Assembly (NCBI RefSeq): GCF_029690045.1
Contig: NZ_CP121464.1
Location: 248,001-312,000 of the forward strand
Length of the DNA stretch: 64,000 bases
Direction: 5' to 3'
Source of the DNA: Janthinobacterium rivuli
Lineage (GTDB): Bacteria > Pseudomonadota > Gammaproteobacteria > Burkholderiales > Burkholderiaceae_D
Shown here: piece by piece, positions 8,902-17,939 of the stretch
Position numbering within the stretch: the first letter of the stretch is position 1
Layout: each line of letters opens with the position of its first letter
Translations under genes and position numbers: made by a program
Notes under the pieces: model-generated
Databases searched by the model: none
Seen by the model: the letters and a program-made list of their open reading frames with translations, nothing else
What the model was told of the DNA's origin: nothing

Positions 8902-8924
8902 GGCCGCATCGTCGCGCTTTTCAA

Positions 8925-9455
8925 ATGAAAACCATGTCAACTACGCCATCCGCAAGCAAGTCCTGGGTCAAGCCAGCCCTGATCGCCGTCTTCGTGGCGG
9001 GCGTGGCGGCAGCCGCTTATCTGTCGCTCAATGACAAGCAAAGCGCGCCGGACGTGACCTTCCACGGCATCCATGGCGAGAAAATCACCTCAAACAGCCT
9101 GCGCGGCAAGGTCGTGATGGTCAATTTCTGGGCCACCTCGTGCACCACCTGCGTGGCGGAAATGCCGGACATGGTCGACACCTACAACAAGTACAAGGGG
9201 CAGGGACTGGAATTCGTGGCCGTGGCCATGAAATACGATCCGGCCAACTACGTGCTGAACTTCGCCGAAACGCGCCAGCTGCCGTTCAAGGTGGCACTCG
9301 ACGTGACGGGCGAGGCGGCCAAGGCCTACGGCGACGTGGCCCTGACGCCCACCACCTTCGTCCTGGACAAGCAGGGCAAGATCCTCAAGCGCTATGTAGG
9401 CAAGCCGGAATTCGCGGAACTGCACAAGCTGCTCGAGTCCGCCATCGCAGGCTAA
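8925..9455 (+). CDS. Membrane-anchored thioredoxin-like protein (TlpA/ResA family)
   Basis: A protein of 176 residues. One N-terminal membrane helix (residues 16-34) anchors a periplasmic thioredoxin domain. The redox site reads WATSCTTC (Cys-Thr-Thr-Cys near residues 70-73), preceded by GKVVMVNFW, and a cis-Pro loop is seen in TPTTFVLDKQG. Such proteins keep haem-ligating or copper-centre cysteines reduced during cytochrome assembly. The large cbb3 oxidase region elsewhere in the window makes that role plausible, but no linked cytochrome gene stands beside it. A second ATG at 8934 is possible. Confidence 0.87.
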   Translation: MKTMSTTPSASKSWVKPALIAVFVAGVAAAAYLSLNDKQSAPDVTFHGIHGEKITSNSLRGKVVMVNFWATSCTTCVAEMPDMVDTYNKYKGQGLEFVAVAMKYDPANYVLNFAETRQLPFKVALDVTGEAAKAYGDVALTPTTFVLDKQGKILKRYVGKPEFAELHKLLESAIAG

Positions 9456-9553
9456 GACAGCGCGCAAACACTGCACAAAACCTTGTTGCTAAAGGTTGCC
9501 AACTTGTTATAACCTTCTCAGGCGTGATCCCACTCACCTCGTGAAGGCCAGCC

Positions 9554-10144
9554 GTGTCCCCAGCCGCCCAATCGCTCGACCCGCAGCAACTGAAAACCTG
9601 GCTGCTTGCCGCCGGTAACAAGGACGCCACCGCGTTCCGCCAGCTCTATCACTCCACCTCATCGAAACTGTTTGGCTTCGCGCTGCGTATATTGCATAAG
9701 CAAGAGCTCGCTGAAGAAGCCTTGCAAGAGGGGTTCGTCGCCATCTGGAACAATGCCGCCACTTACCAGAGCCATCTGGCGGCGCCGATGACCTGGATGG
9801 CCACCATCGTGCGCAACAAGGCGTTCGATGTGCTGCGGCGCAGCGACGATACCGTGGAAATCGATGCCGAACAGTTTGATAGCGAAGTCATGAATGCACT
9901 CCGAGACCCCCAGGCCACGCCGATCGAGTCGCTGCAACTGAGCGGTGACGCCAAGGCGCTGGCGTTTTGCATGTCGGCCCTGGAAGGGCTGCACCGGCAG
10001 GTGGTCGCCCTGGCCTTCTATCACGACCTGTCGCATAGCGAAGTGGCGCAGCAGATGTCGCTGCCAATCGGCACCGTGAAGACCTGGATACGCCGTAGCC
10101 TGGAACGGCTGCGCACGTGCCTGGCGAAACGGGAGGCATCATGA
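9554..10144 (+). CDS. ECF-type RNA polymerase sigma factor
   Basis: A protein of 196 residues with region 2 at residues 28-95 (AFRQLYHSTSSKLFGFALRI, WNNAATY, TWMATIVRNKAFDVLRR) and region 4 at residues 130-190 (LPIGTVKTWIRRSLERLR, the helix-turn-helix). The start is GTG with GAAGG upstream. The stop overlaps the ATG of the anti-sigma gene (ATGA), the usual ECF/anti-sigma pairing. The signal is unknown. Confidence 0.93.
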   Translation: MSPAAQSLDPQQLKTWLLAAGNKDATAFRQLYHSTSSKLFGFALRILHKQELAEEALQEGFVAIWNNAATYQSHLAAPMTWMATIVRNKAFDVLRRSDDTVEIDAEQFDSEVMNALRDPQATPIESLQLSGDAKALAFCMSALEGLHRQVVALAFYHDLSHSEVAQQMSLPIGTVKTWIRRSLERLRTCLAKREAS

Positions 10145-10836
10145 ATATCCGCGGCAATGACGTGCTGCGCCAGAAACTGGCGTCCGAATACGTGCTGGGC
10201 ACCCTGAAAGGGGGCGCGCGGCGACGTTTCGAAGGCTGGCTGCACAACGACGCCGACTTGCGCAATATCACGGCCGAATGGCGCCAGCGCCTGGAACCGA
10301 TGGCGGAATTTGCCACGCCCGTGGCGCCGCCCAAACGCGTGTGGCAGCAGATCGAGCAGCGCCTGCACCTGGCGCCGCAGGGCGGCTGGTCGTTGTGGCG
10401 CGATTCGCTGACGTTCTGGCGTTCGCTGGGCATGGCGTCGAGCGCCATCGCCGCGCTGCTGGTGATCGTCGTGGCCACGCGCGTGATGGACGCGCCGCAG
10501 ATCAGCTATGTCGCCAGCCTGACGGACGAGAAAGCGCAAACGGCCCTGCTGCTGACGGCCGACAGCCGCCACGGCGCCCTCGAGGTGCGCATGGTGGGCA
10601 ACGCACCCGTGCCTGCTGATCGCGACCTGGAACTGTGGGCCGTGCCGAAGAGCGGCAACCCGCGCTCCTTGGGCCTGCTGGCCGACAAGGGCAGCGTGAA
10701 ACTGGCGTTGTCCCAGCGCGCCATCGGCAACGACGTGGCCCTGCTGGCCGTCACCCTGGAGCCGAAAGGCGGTTCGCCGGATCCGAACGGACCGACGGGA
10801 CCGATCTTGTACAAGGGTAACTGGGTGAAAATATAG
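10141..10836 (+). CDS. Anti-sigma factor, RskA/anti-sigma-K family
   Basis: A protein of 231 residues. The cytoplasmic N-terminal part (residues 1-90, SEYVLGTLKGGARRRFEGWL) should bind the ECF factor, one membrane helix (about residues 98-116, SSAIAALLVIVVATRV) follows, and the periplasmic RskA domain contains DRDLELWAVPKSGNPRSLG. No zinc-binding HXXXCXXC motif is present, so it belongs to the non-zinc class. The start codon lies inside the sigma-factor stop, which indicates coupled translation and a near 1:1 ratio. Confidence 0.9.
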   Translation: MNIRGNDVLRQKLASEYVLGTLKGGARRRFEGWLHNDADLRNITAEWRQRLEPMAEFATPVAPPKRVWQQIEQRLHLAPQGGWSLWRDSLTFWRSLGMASSAIAALLVIVVATRVMDAPQISYVASLTDEKAQTALLLTADSRHGALEVRMVGNAPVPADRDLELWAVPKSGNPRSLGLLADKGSVKLALSQRAIGNDVALLAVTLEPKGGSPDPNGPTGPILYKGNWVKI

Positions 10837-10838
10837 TC

Positions 10839-11261
10839 TTACTTGGGATACAGAATCATCTGCGTGCAGCGGAACAGGGCAATCGTCTTGCCCGTTTCCT
10901 TGCTTTTCACCACGGCATCCCACACCTGCGTGTTGCGGCCCTTGTGCTCGACTTTCGCCGTGCAGGTGAGCGTGCCTTCGCGCGCCGTGCCCAGGTGGTT
11001 CGATTTCAGTTCGATGGTCGTGAAATTGCTGGCGCCCTCGGGCAGGTTGACGATGCAGCCATAGCCGGAAGCCGTGTCGGCCAGGGTCACCACGCTGCCC
11101 GCGTGCAGATAGCCATTCGGCGCCAGCAGATGCGGCAGCACGGGCAATTCCGCCGTCAGCTGGCCGTCGCCCACTTCCGTGATGACGATGCCCAAGTGGC
11201 CGGGCAGGCGGCCGGTGCCGCGTTCATTCAACATTGCTACGGTAATCTCGGGATTGCTCAT
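10839..11261 (-). CDS. PaaI-like hotdog-fold thioesterase
   Basis: A cytoplasmic acyl-CoA thioesterase-type protein of 140 residues. The hotdog-fold pattern with HAGSVVTLADTASGYGC (around residues 52-70) is the active-site helix of the PaaI/YbdB type, and NFTTIELKSNHL follows. It is convergent with the anti-sigma gene, whose stop is two bases away. The substrate is unknown. Confidence 0.85.
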   Translation of the reverse strand: MSNPEITVAMLNERGTGRLPGHLGIVITEVGDGQLTAELPVLPHLLAPNGYLHAGSVVTLADTASGYGCIVNLPEGASNFTTIELKSNHLGTAREGTLTCTAKVEHKGRNTQVWDAVVKSKETGKTIALFRCTQMILYPK

Positions 11262-11345
11262 GCTGGTCCTTGTGCGGGTGAATCCGGGATCCGCCGGAAA
11301 ATACTATGATGATAGCAACTTTCCCCGCATCGGTTTGGCGGCCGC

Positions 11346-12503
11346 TTATTTCCGGCCGCGCCGCCATTTCCACCACACCAGCGTCCCCGTCAGCATGAAC
11401 AGCAGCGGCATCAGGCCAAAGACGGTAATGAAGGCGCGCCCGACCGCGCCGAACGCCTGGCCCGAATGCAAGGGGAATTGCCAGCCCAGGAAGACGTCGC
11501 CGGCCGGCGCCCGCAAGGGATCGCGTATGCGCAGGGGCAAGCCGCTGCGCGCATCCAGGGTGATGCGCGTGGCGCCGTCGCCGTGGGCGATTTCACCGGG
11601 CTGGCGCACGCGCACGTCATACGGCTGGTCTTTTTTCGCCGGCAGCACGATGCGCGACACCCGCGCCTGTGGATACAGCAGCTGCGCGGCGGCCATGGCC
11701 TGGCCCGCATCGAGCACGGCGCCGTCCTGCTGCACATTCTTCAGTTTGGCCGTGTCCGGCACCGTCGACACGAGCGCCACCAGCGGCACGATCAATTGCG
11801 GCAAATTGAAATAAATGCCGGAAAAGGCGAGCATGGCCAGCACGGGCGCGGCAAAGAAACCGGCCGCCTTGTGGAACGTATAGTTGAAGCGCGGCCAGGA
11901 GCCGCCATGCGACACCGTCAAGGCGCGCTTGATCGCCAGCCACTGCAGGCGCGGCCACCACAGATAGATGCCGCTCAAGGCCATCAGCAGCAGCATCACG
12001 CCCGAGATGCCCGTAATGGTCTTGCCCGCGTCGCCCGACAGCAGATAGCGGTGCAAATGAAACATGCCCGACATCAGCAGCGGACGCGTGAGGCCGAAAC
12101 GCCCCCAGTCGCGCTCGCCTTTGACTTGCAAGGTGTAGGGGTCGACCATCACCTGGCGCACGATGGCCTGGCTGAAGGGGGACGGTTTGTCCGCCTGGCG
12201 GTAAGAGGCCACGTACACGTCGCGCGCATCGGCGGGCGGATTGAGCTGGGCCGGCTTGCCGTAGGCGGGGTCGGCCGCGAGCCCGTCCACCACCGCTTGC
12301 ACCGTGCGCGACGTCACCTGGAACACCTGGCCAGGCGCGGGCGTGCTCGCCTGCAACAAGGTCGGATTCAGATACGCGTCGAGCTCCGGCATCCAGGCGA
12401 TGGCGGACCCCGTCAAGCCCAGCAAAACAAACAGGGCGCCAAACCACAGGCCCGCATACAGGTGCAGCTTGGCAAACAACCACTTGATCGAACGTTGCGA
12501 CAT
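11346..12503 (-). CDS. PepSY-associated inner-membrane protein (iron-regulated, PiuB-like)
   Basis: A protein of 385 residues with four predicted membrane helices: one near the N-terminus (LYAGLWFGALFVLLGLTGSA), two in the middle (GISGVMLLLMALSGIYLWW and FFAAPVLAMLAFSGIYF) and one at the C-terminus (FITVFGLMPLLFMLTGTLVWW). PepSY-type periplasmic segments lie between. Family members are commonly induced by iron limitation and linked to siderophore uptake or reduction. The Fur box at 12555-12569, 52 bases before the start, and the divergent receptor gene support that use here. The substrate is not known. Confidence 0.87.
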   Translation of the reverse strand: MSQRSIKWLFAKLHLYAGLWFGALFVLLGLTGSAIAWMPELDAYLNPTLLQASTPAPGQVFQVTSRTVQAVVDGLAADPAYGKPAQLNPPADARDVYVASYRQADKPSPFSQAIVRQVMVDPYTLQVKGERDWGRFGLTRPLLMSGMFHLHRYLLSGDAGKTITGISGVMLLLMALSGIYLWWPRLQWLAIKRALTVSHGGSWPRFNYTFHKAAGFFAAPVLAMLAFSGIYFNLPQLIVPLVALVSTVPDTAKLKNVQQDGAVLDAGQAMAAAQLLYPQARVSRIVLPAKKDQPYDVRVRQPGEIAHGDGATRITLDARSGLPLRIRDPLRAPAGDVFLGWQFPLHSGQAFGAVGRAFITVFGLMPLLFMLTGTLVWWKWRRGRK

Positions 12504-12554
12504 GGAAACTTTGGGAAATTTGGGCTGCGAAACGATAGCATGAAAGGCCCGGAG

Positions 12555-12569
12555 TGAAAATCATTATCA
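12555..12569. promoter_or_regulatory. Fur box between the PepSY gene and the DUF2946-receptor genes
   Basis: TGAAAAT-C-ATTATCA matches the 7-1-7 Fur consensus TGATAAT-N-ATTATCA at 13 of 14 defined positions. It lies 52 bases upstream of the minus-strand PepSY gene and 85 bases upstream of the plus-strand DUF2946 gene, so one site could repress both directions when iron is plentiful. Confidence 0.8.
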
Positions 12570-12653
12570 GCTGTCATTCTGTCCTGCCCGTTCAGCGCAA
12601 ATGAATTGCAACAAGCGCTGACAATGGGGCGATTTTCTTGCTACTATGCGCCC

Positions 12654-12998
12654 ATGTCTTCCCGCCAGCCCACCCGCAAGCTTGCTCATCACGGTGCCGC
12701 CGCCCTCGCGCGCACGCCGTGGCGGCTGTGCGTGGCGCTGTTCAGTGCGCTGGCCCTCGTGTTCCTGCTGTCGACGGCCGCCTCGCACCTGCACAAGACC
12801 ACTCTCGACGCGGAAGAGTGCGCGCTGTGCGCCACGGCCATCGACAAGGTGGCCGACATCGCCGTGCCGCCGGCCATCACTGAGCCGCCCGCCCAGTTAT
12901 TGCCGTACCGCTTGCTGGCCATCGCGCCCACTTCCCTGGCGCCCGTCGCCACCCTGATCCTGCCGCCCGTGCGCGGCCCGCCTGCCGCCTCACTGTAG
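12654..12998 (+). CDS. DUF2946 family small membrane-anchored protein
   Basis: A protein of 114 residues with one membrane helix near the N-terminus (residues 24-42, LCVALFSALALVFLLSTA) and then a short exported part with SHLHK, a Cys-Ala-Leu-Cys pair (ECALC) and a C-terminal RGPPA, a pattern seen in DUF2946 proteins. These genes often lie beside TonB-dependent receptors; the Cys/His pattern hints at metal binding, but the function is not established. ATGs at 12606 and 12624 are alternatives. The gene precedes the receptor by 90 bases and probably shares its Fur-controlled promoter. Confidence 0.7.
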   Translation: MSSRQPTRKLAHHGAAALARTPWRLCVALFSALALVFLLSTAASHLHKTTLDAEECALCATAIDKVADIAVPPAITEPPAQLLPYRLLAIAPTSLAPVATLILPPVRGPPAASL

Positions 12999-13088
12999 TT
13001 CCCACGCTTTTTTTCCTTTTTCAGGCCGCCCCTAGTCGCGCGATCATGCGCGCCGGGCCGCCTGGCGTTGACTATTTTGAGGCTTACC

Positions 13089-15242
13089 ATGCAACACACT
13101 CCCCGTCTGAGCGCGCTGTCGCTCGCCCTTGCCAGCCTGTTTACGAGTTCCGCGCATGCCGCCGAAGCCACCGCTGCGGCAGATGCCGCACCACAAGAGA
13201 TGCAAAAGGTGGAAGTCACCTCCGCCCATCTGAAAAGCGCACGCATCGAGCTGTCGCCGAAAGTCGGCACCACCATCTACAGCATCGACAGCCACATGGT
13301 CGACATGCTGGGCCAGGGCGACAACACGCCGTTCAATGAAGTGCTGCTGCGTTTGCCGGGCGTATCGCAGGATTCGAAGGGTTCCGGCGCCCTGCACGTA
13401 CGTGACGACCATGCCAATGTGCAATACCGCATCAATGGCGTGCAACTGCCAGAAAGCATCAGCGGCTTCGGCCAGTCGATCGACACGCGTTTGATCGACA
13501 AGACGGATTTCATGACAGGCGCCTTGCCGGCCCAGTTCGGCCTGCGCACGGCGGGCATCGTCGATATTGAAACGAAAGAGGGCGGCATGACGCCTGGCGG
13601 GCGCATCGGCATCATGGTCGGCAGCCACGACCACGTGGAGCCGAGTGCTGAATTTTTTGGCAGCGTGGGCAAGTTCAATTACTACCTGTCCGGCAGCTAC
13701 CTCGGTAATTCCCTGAGCGTGGAAAACCCGCAAGACACACGCAGCGCCCTGCACGACAAGACGCGCCAGAACAAATCGTTCGGCAGCCTGTCGTATTTCC
13801 TCGATGACAACACCCGCCTGGGCGCCATGTTCGGCACGTATAACGGCCGCTTCCAGATTCCGAACAATCCGGACCAGGCGCCCGCTTTCAGCCTGAATGG
13901 CCACAGCGATGCGCAGGCGGGCACGTCCACGTTACCGTCGTCGCAGCTGAATGAAAACCAGCGCGAAGTGAACCGCTTCCTCGTGCTGTCGCTGCAAAAG
14001 AGCCTGGGCGACGTCAATTACCAGGTGTCGGCCTTCCACCAGTATTCGGAACTGCACTTCACGCCCGATGCCATCGGTGACCTGATCTACAACGGCGTGG
14101 CCTCGGACTCGCGCCGCGCGAACAGCGCTTCCGGTGCCCAGTTCGACATCAGCTACAAATGGCACCAGGACCACACCGTGCGCGCGGGCCTGGCCTACAC
14201 GCGCCAGAAAACGACGAGCGACAACACGGTGGCCGTCTTCCCCGCCATGGACGGCGCGCAAACGTCCAGCACGCCCATCACGGTGCTGGACAACAGCGGC
14301 AAGACGGGCACCCTGGCCAGTGTTTACCTGCAGGATGAATGGCATATCAGCAAGCCTTTGACCCTGAACTATGGCGCCCGCTTCGACAAGGTGTCGGCCT
14401 ACACGAGCGAGCAGCAATGGAGCCCACGCGTCAACCTGGCGTATCAGCTGGCGCCGGGCACGGCCCTGCACGCCGGCTATTCGCGCTACTTCACGCCGCC
14501 GCCGCAGGAACTGGCGGCGCAAGGCAGCATCGACCTGTACGCGAACACGACGAACGCGCCGGAAATCGGCCAGTCCGACAACGTCAAGGCCGAGCGCACG
14601 CATTACTACGACGTCGGCATCAGCCACCAGGTGAATGCAAAACTGACCGTGACGGCCGATGTGTACTATAAAAAAATCAACAACCTGCTGGACGAAGGCC
14701 AGTTCGGCCAGGCGTTGATCCTGACGCCGTTCAACTATGCGGATGGCTACGCCAAGGGCCTGGAATTGTCGGCCATCTACAGCGAGAAAAACTGGGGCCT
14801 GTTCCTCAACGCCAGCACGCAAAAGGCGCAGGGCCGCAACATCAATTCCGGCCAGGCCCTGTTTGGCGCCGATGAGTTGAACTACATCAGCCAACACTAT
14901 GTCTACCTCGATCATGACCAGAAATACACCTTGTCGGGCGGTGGACACTATCACTTTGGCGATTCGCAAGTAAGCGCTGACTTCCTCTACGGTAGCGGCC
15001 TGCGCATGACCCCGGACGGTGGCGCCCCGAATTCCGGCCATTTGCCAAGTTACTTCACCGTCAACACGGCGCTCACGCATACGTGGAAAAACACGCCGCT
15101 CGGCAAGGTGGAAGGACGTTTGGCCCTGATCAACCTGTTCGACAAATCGTATCTGCTGCGCGACGGTTCCGGCGTGGGCGTGGGAGCGCCGCAGTATGGC
15201 GCCCGCCGCAGCATCTATGCGGGCTTGTCGACCAGCTTTTAA
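13089..15242 (+). CDS. TonB-dependent outer-membrane receptor
   Basis: A protein of 717 residues. The signal peptide ends at SSAHA-A (about residue 25). A plug domain spans about residues 40-160 (LLRLPGVSQDSKGSG, VQYRINGVQLP), followed by a 22-strand-type barrel that ends in aromatic Phe (GLSTSF), the outer-membrane assembly signal. The ATG at 13089 is preceded by TTGAGG; the in-frame ATG at 13068 is less likely. The ligand is unknown. The Fur box, DUF2946 and PepSY neighbours point to iron or another metal chelate. No siderophore synthesis gene is nearby. Confidence 0.92.
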   Translation: MQHTPRLSALSLALASLFTSSAHAAEATAAADAAPQEMQKVEVTSAHLKSARIELSPKVGTTIYSIDSHMVDMLGQGDNTPFNEVLLRLPGVSQDSKGSGALHVRDDHANVQYRINGVQLPESISGFGQSIDTRLIDKTDFMTGALPAQFGLRTAGIVDIETKEGGMTPGGRIGIMVGSHDHVEPSAEFFGSVGKFNYYLSGSYLGNSLSVENPQDTRSALHDKTRQNKSFGSLSYFLDDNTRLGAMFGTYNGRFQIPNNPDQAPAFSLNGHSDAQAGTSTLPSSQLNENQREVNRFLVLSLQKSLGDVNYQVSAFHQYSELHFTPDAIGDLIYNGVASDSRRANSASGAQFDISYKWHQDHTVRAGLAYTRQKTTSDNTVAVFPAMDGAQTSSTPITVLDNSGKTGTLASVYLQDEWHISKPLTLNYGARFDKVSAYTSEQQWSPRVNLAYQLAPGTALHAGYSRYFTPPPQELAAQGSIDLYANTTNAPEIGQSDNVKAERTHYYDVGISHQVNAKLTVTADVYYKKINNLLDEGQFGQALILTPFNYADGYAKGLELSAIYSEKNWGLFLNASTQKAQGRNINSGQALFGADELNYISQHYVYLDHDQKYTLSGGGHYHFGDSQVSADFLYGSGLRMTPDGGAPNSGHLPSYFTVNTALTHTWKNTPLGKVEGRLALINLFDKSYLLRDGSGVGVGAPQYGARRSIYAGLSTSF

Positions 15243-15303
15243 CCGTTACGCGCGAAGACAGCGGCAGGGAGCAACGCCTGCCGCTGTCGGTTGCCGTCAG
15301 GAA

Positions 15304-15972
15304 TCAGCCATCACCCCAGGCGATGGGCGCCTGGCCATGCGCCTGCAAATACGCATTCGCCTGGCTGAACGGCTTGCTTCCAAAGAAACCTTTGCTGGCC
15401 GACAAGGGTGAAGGGTGCGGCGCCGCCAGCACCAGGTGCTTGCCGGGATCGATCAAGGTGCGCTTGGCTTGCGCATAGCCGCCCCACAGGATGAACACCA
15501 GGTGCTCGCGCTCGGCGGACAGGTGGCGGATGGCGCTGTCCGTCAATTTCTCCCACCCCTTGCCCGCGTGCGAGCCGGCCGCCCCGGCGCGTACCGTCAA
15601 CACGCTGTTGAGCAGGAACACGCCTTGTTCGGCCCAGTCGGACAAATCCGTGCGCGTGCGCGCCACGCCCACGTCGCTATGCAATTCCTTGAAAATATTT
15701 TGCAGGCTGGGCTGCGGCGGTGTGCCATCGGGGATGGAAAAGCACAGGCCCATGGCCGCGCCGGGCGTGTGATACGGGTCTTGCCCCAGGATCACGACCT
15801 TGACTTGCCCGAACGGCGTCAGGTCGAACGCGCGGAAGATGGTTTTACCCGGCGGAAAACACGGCCCCGCCGCATACTCTTGTTTCACGAAGGCGGCCAG
15901 GCGTTCCCAGTAGGGCTGGGCAAACTCGCCCTCCAGCCGCGCCTTCCACGATGCGTCGATGCGTACGTCCAT
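15304..15972 (-). CDS. ung: Uracil-DNA glycosylase
   Basis: A family 1 UDG of 222 residues that removes uracil from DNA. The water-activating loop GQDPYH is at residues 63-68 with its catalytic Asp, and the second motif HPSPLS, with the minor-groove His, lies at about residues 187-192. Length and order of motifs are normal. It is convergent with the TonB receptor gene and followed on its 5' side by the lipA terminator. Confidence 0.97.
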   Translation of the reverse strand: MDVRIDASWKARLEGEFAQPYWERLAAFVKQEYAAGPCFPPGKTIFRAFDLTPFGQVKVVILGQDPYHTPGAAMGLCFSIPDGTPPQPSLQNIFKELHSDVGVARTRTDLSDWAEQGVFLLNSVLTVRAGAAGSHAGKGWEKLTDSAIRHLSAEREHLVFILWGGYAQAKRTLIDPGKHLVLAAPHPSPLSASKGFFGSKPFSQANAYLQAHGQAPIAWGDG

Positions 15973-16063
15973 GCGTCACCTCATAGCTTATCCGTCAACC
16001 ATGCTTTTTCAGCATGCCAGTATAGGACGCTCAGCCGCATAAGGTGACACGATACGAACAGGC

Positions 16064-16098
16064 AAAAAAAAACCGCCCGGCTAAAGCGGACGGTTTTT
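16064..16098 (-). terminator. Intrinsic terminator of lipA
   Basis: On the minus strand an A-rich stretch, a GC-rich hairpin (CCGTCCGC / GCCGGGCGG with TTTA loop) and a run of nine T follow the lipA stop by about 17 bases. T runs at both ends allow bidirectional action. Confidence 0.8.
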
Positions 16099-16114
16099 GA
16101 TACAACTCAAGTGC

Positions 16115-17167
16115 TTAGAAATTCAGCGCCGATTCAACGCCGGCGCTGTGCGCCTGTTCATCCGCGTGGTACGAGCTGCGCACCATGGCGCCCACGGCGG
16201 CGTGGGTGAAGCCCATCTTGTACGCTTCTTCTTCGAACATTTTAAACACGTCCGGGTGCACGTAGCGGCGCACGGGCAGGTGGCTGTTCGAGGGCGCCAG
16301 GTATTGGCCGATGGTCAGCATGTCGATATCGTGCTCGCGCATGTCGCGCATGACTTGCAGGATTTCCTCGTCCGTCTCGCCCAGGCCCACCATGATGCCG
16401 GACTTGGTTTTCACGTCCGGGTACATGGCCTTGAAGTCTTTCAGCAGCTTCAGCGAGTGCATGTAGTCGGAGCCGGGGCGCGCTTCCTTGTACAGGCGCG
16501 GCGCCGTTTCCAGGTTGTGGTTCATGACGTCAGGCAAGCCATCCTTGAACAGATTCAGGGCTTTTTCCAGGCGGCCACGGAAATCCGGTACCAGCACTTC
16601 GATGCGGGTGTTCGGCGACAGGGCGCGCGTTTGCTGGATGCACTCGACGAAGTGGCCGGCGCCGCCGTCGCGCAAGTCATCGCGGTCGACGGAGGTGATG
16701 ACGACGTAGTTCAAACGCAGCTTGGCGATGGTTTTCGACAAGTTGGCCGGCTCTTCCTTGTCCAGCGGATCAGGACGGCCGTGACCGACGTCGCAGAACG
16801 GGCAGCGGCGCGTGCACTTGTCGCCCATGATCATGAAGGTGGCCGTGCCCTTGCCGAAACATTCGCCGATGTTCGGGCAGCTGGCTTCCTCGCAGACGGT
16901 GACGAGCTTGTTTTCGCGCAGGATGTCCTTGATTTCATAGAAACGGGTCGAGGCCGAGGCTGCCTTGACGCGGATCCAGTCCGGCTTTTTCAGGCGCTCG
17001 ACTTGCTCGATCGGAATGATCTTGATCGGGATGCGCGAGGTCTTGCTGGCGCCTTTTTGCTTTTCGCTCGGGTTGTACGCTGGAGCGGCGGGGGCGGTGC
17101 TGGAAATGGTCTCAGAAGTCATGGCTGCAAGCCCTTGACGGGCATGTTGGTTTGTTTGCTCAGGCAT
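16115..17167 (-). CDS. lipA: Lipoyl synthase
   Basis: A radical-SAM enzyme of 350 residues that inserts two sulfurs into the octanoyl chain on lipoyl domains. The auxiliary cluster motif [12 protein letters not shown] and the radical-[11 protein letters not shown] motif are both complete, and the C-terminal RSSYHADE supplies the Ser ligand. The start at 17167 overlaps the lipB stop by eight bases, giving coupled translation; an internal Met at 17122 would remove 15 poorly conserved residues and is equally possible. It works directly after LipB. Confidence 0.97.
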   Translation of the reverse strand: MPEQTNQHARQGLAAMTSETISSTAPAAPAYNPSEKQKGASKTSRIPIKIIPIEQVERLKKPDWIRVKAASASTRFYEIKDILRENKLVTVCEEASCPNIGECFGKGTATFMIMGDKCTRRCPFCDVGHGRPDPLDKEEPANLSKTIAKLRLNYVVITSVDRDDLRDGGAGHFVECIQQTRALSPNTRIEVLVPDFRGRLEKALNLFKDGLPDVMNHNLETAPRLYKEARPGSDYMHSLKLLKDFKAMYPDVKTKSGIMVGLGETDEEILQVMRDMREHDIDMLTIGQYLAPSNSHLPVRRYVHPDVFKMFEEEAYKMGFTHAAVGAMVRSSYHADEQAHSAGVESALNF

Positions 17168-17864
17168 CCGCTGCCTGAGGCGCGCCTGCGGCGCTGTTTA
17201 CTTCGCTTACATCGAGTAATACGGTCAATTCCTGGGCCAGGGCCCGCTGCACCTCGGCCAGCGGCGCCACCACGCCCATGCTGCGCATGTCCACCGTCTT
17301 CAGGCCGGAATAGCCGCAAGGGTTAATCCAGGAAAACGGCGCCAGGTCCATCGCCACGTTGAGCGATACGCCATGGTAGGTGCAGCCGTTGCCGCGCACT
17401 TTCAAGCCCAGCGCGGCGATCTTCGCACCCTTGCTTGGCCCGCCGGCAATATAGATGCCAGGCGCGCCATCGATGCGCTCGCCAGCGAGATTATACGCCG
17501 CCAGCACGTTGATGATGGCTTGCTCGATTTTATGCACGAACTGGCGCGCGTACAGCTTGCCGCCCGGCTTGTTGCGGCGCAAGTCCATCAGCAGGTAAAT
17601 CACCACTTGGCCAGGACCGTGGAACGTCACTTCGCCGCCCCGGTCCGTTTGCACCACGGGCACGTTTTCCGCGCCGGCCAGCAAATGGCCGCGGTCGGCC
17701 GCCAGGCCCAACGTAAATACGGGCGGATGCTCGACGATCCACAGTTCGTCGCGCGTGTCGGTCGTGCGCGCGTCGGTAAAGGCGCGCATGGCGGCAAAGG
17801 TCGGCTCGTAATCGACGCGGCCCAGCTCGCGGATCAGCGCCGTTTCGGTGCGGGTGGTGGTCAT
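17160..17864 (-). CDS. lipB: Octanoyl-[acyl-carrier-protein]:protein N-octanoyltransferase
   Basis: A protein of 234 residues that transfers octanoate from ACP to lipoyl-dependent enzymes. Family motifs include [21 protein letters not shown] (residues 78-98), the Lys-containing [20 protein letters not shown] and the acyl-thioester Cys in INPCGYSGL. All are intact. The start is ATG 17864. It is followed immediately by lipA. The upstream neighbour is a MocR-type regulator instead of ybeD, which lies 3 kb away. Confidence 0.96.
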   Translation of the reverse strand: MTTTRTETALIRELGRVDYEPTFAAMRAFTDARTTDTRDELWIVEHPPVFTLGLAADRGHLLAGAENVPVVQTDRGGEVTFHGPGQVVIYLLMDLRRNKPGGKLYARQFVHKIEQAIINVLAAYNLAGERIDGAPGIYIAGGPSKGAKIAALGLKVRGNGCTYHGVSLNVAMDLAPFSWINPCGYSGLKTVDMRSMGVVAPLAEVQRALAQELTVLLDVSEVNSAAGAPQAADA

Positions 17865-17939
17865 GACAGATTCTGTAATCAGCTGCCGGCGCCCTGCGGA
17901 CGCTGCGGCGAAGCCGTGATTATAAGCCAGGCGGCCGTT

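Noticed and set aside
9492..9516. AAGGTT ... AACCTT inverted repeat before the ECF sigma gene as an ECF promoter
   Set aside because: The spacing of possible -35 and -10 parts does not fit ECF or sigma-70 promoters; arms are only six bases.
16000..16016. CATGCT ... AGCATG hairpin upstream of ung as an SOS or other operator
   Set aside because: Six-base arms without match to the LexA consensus; could be chance.
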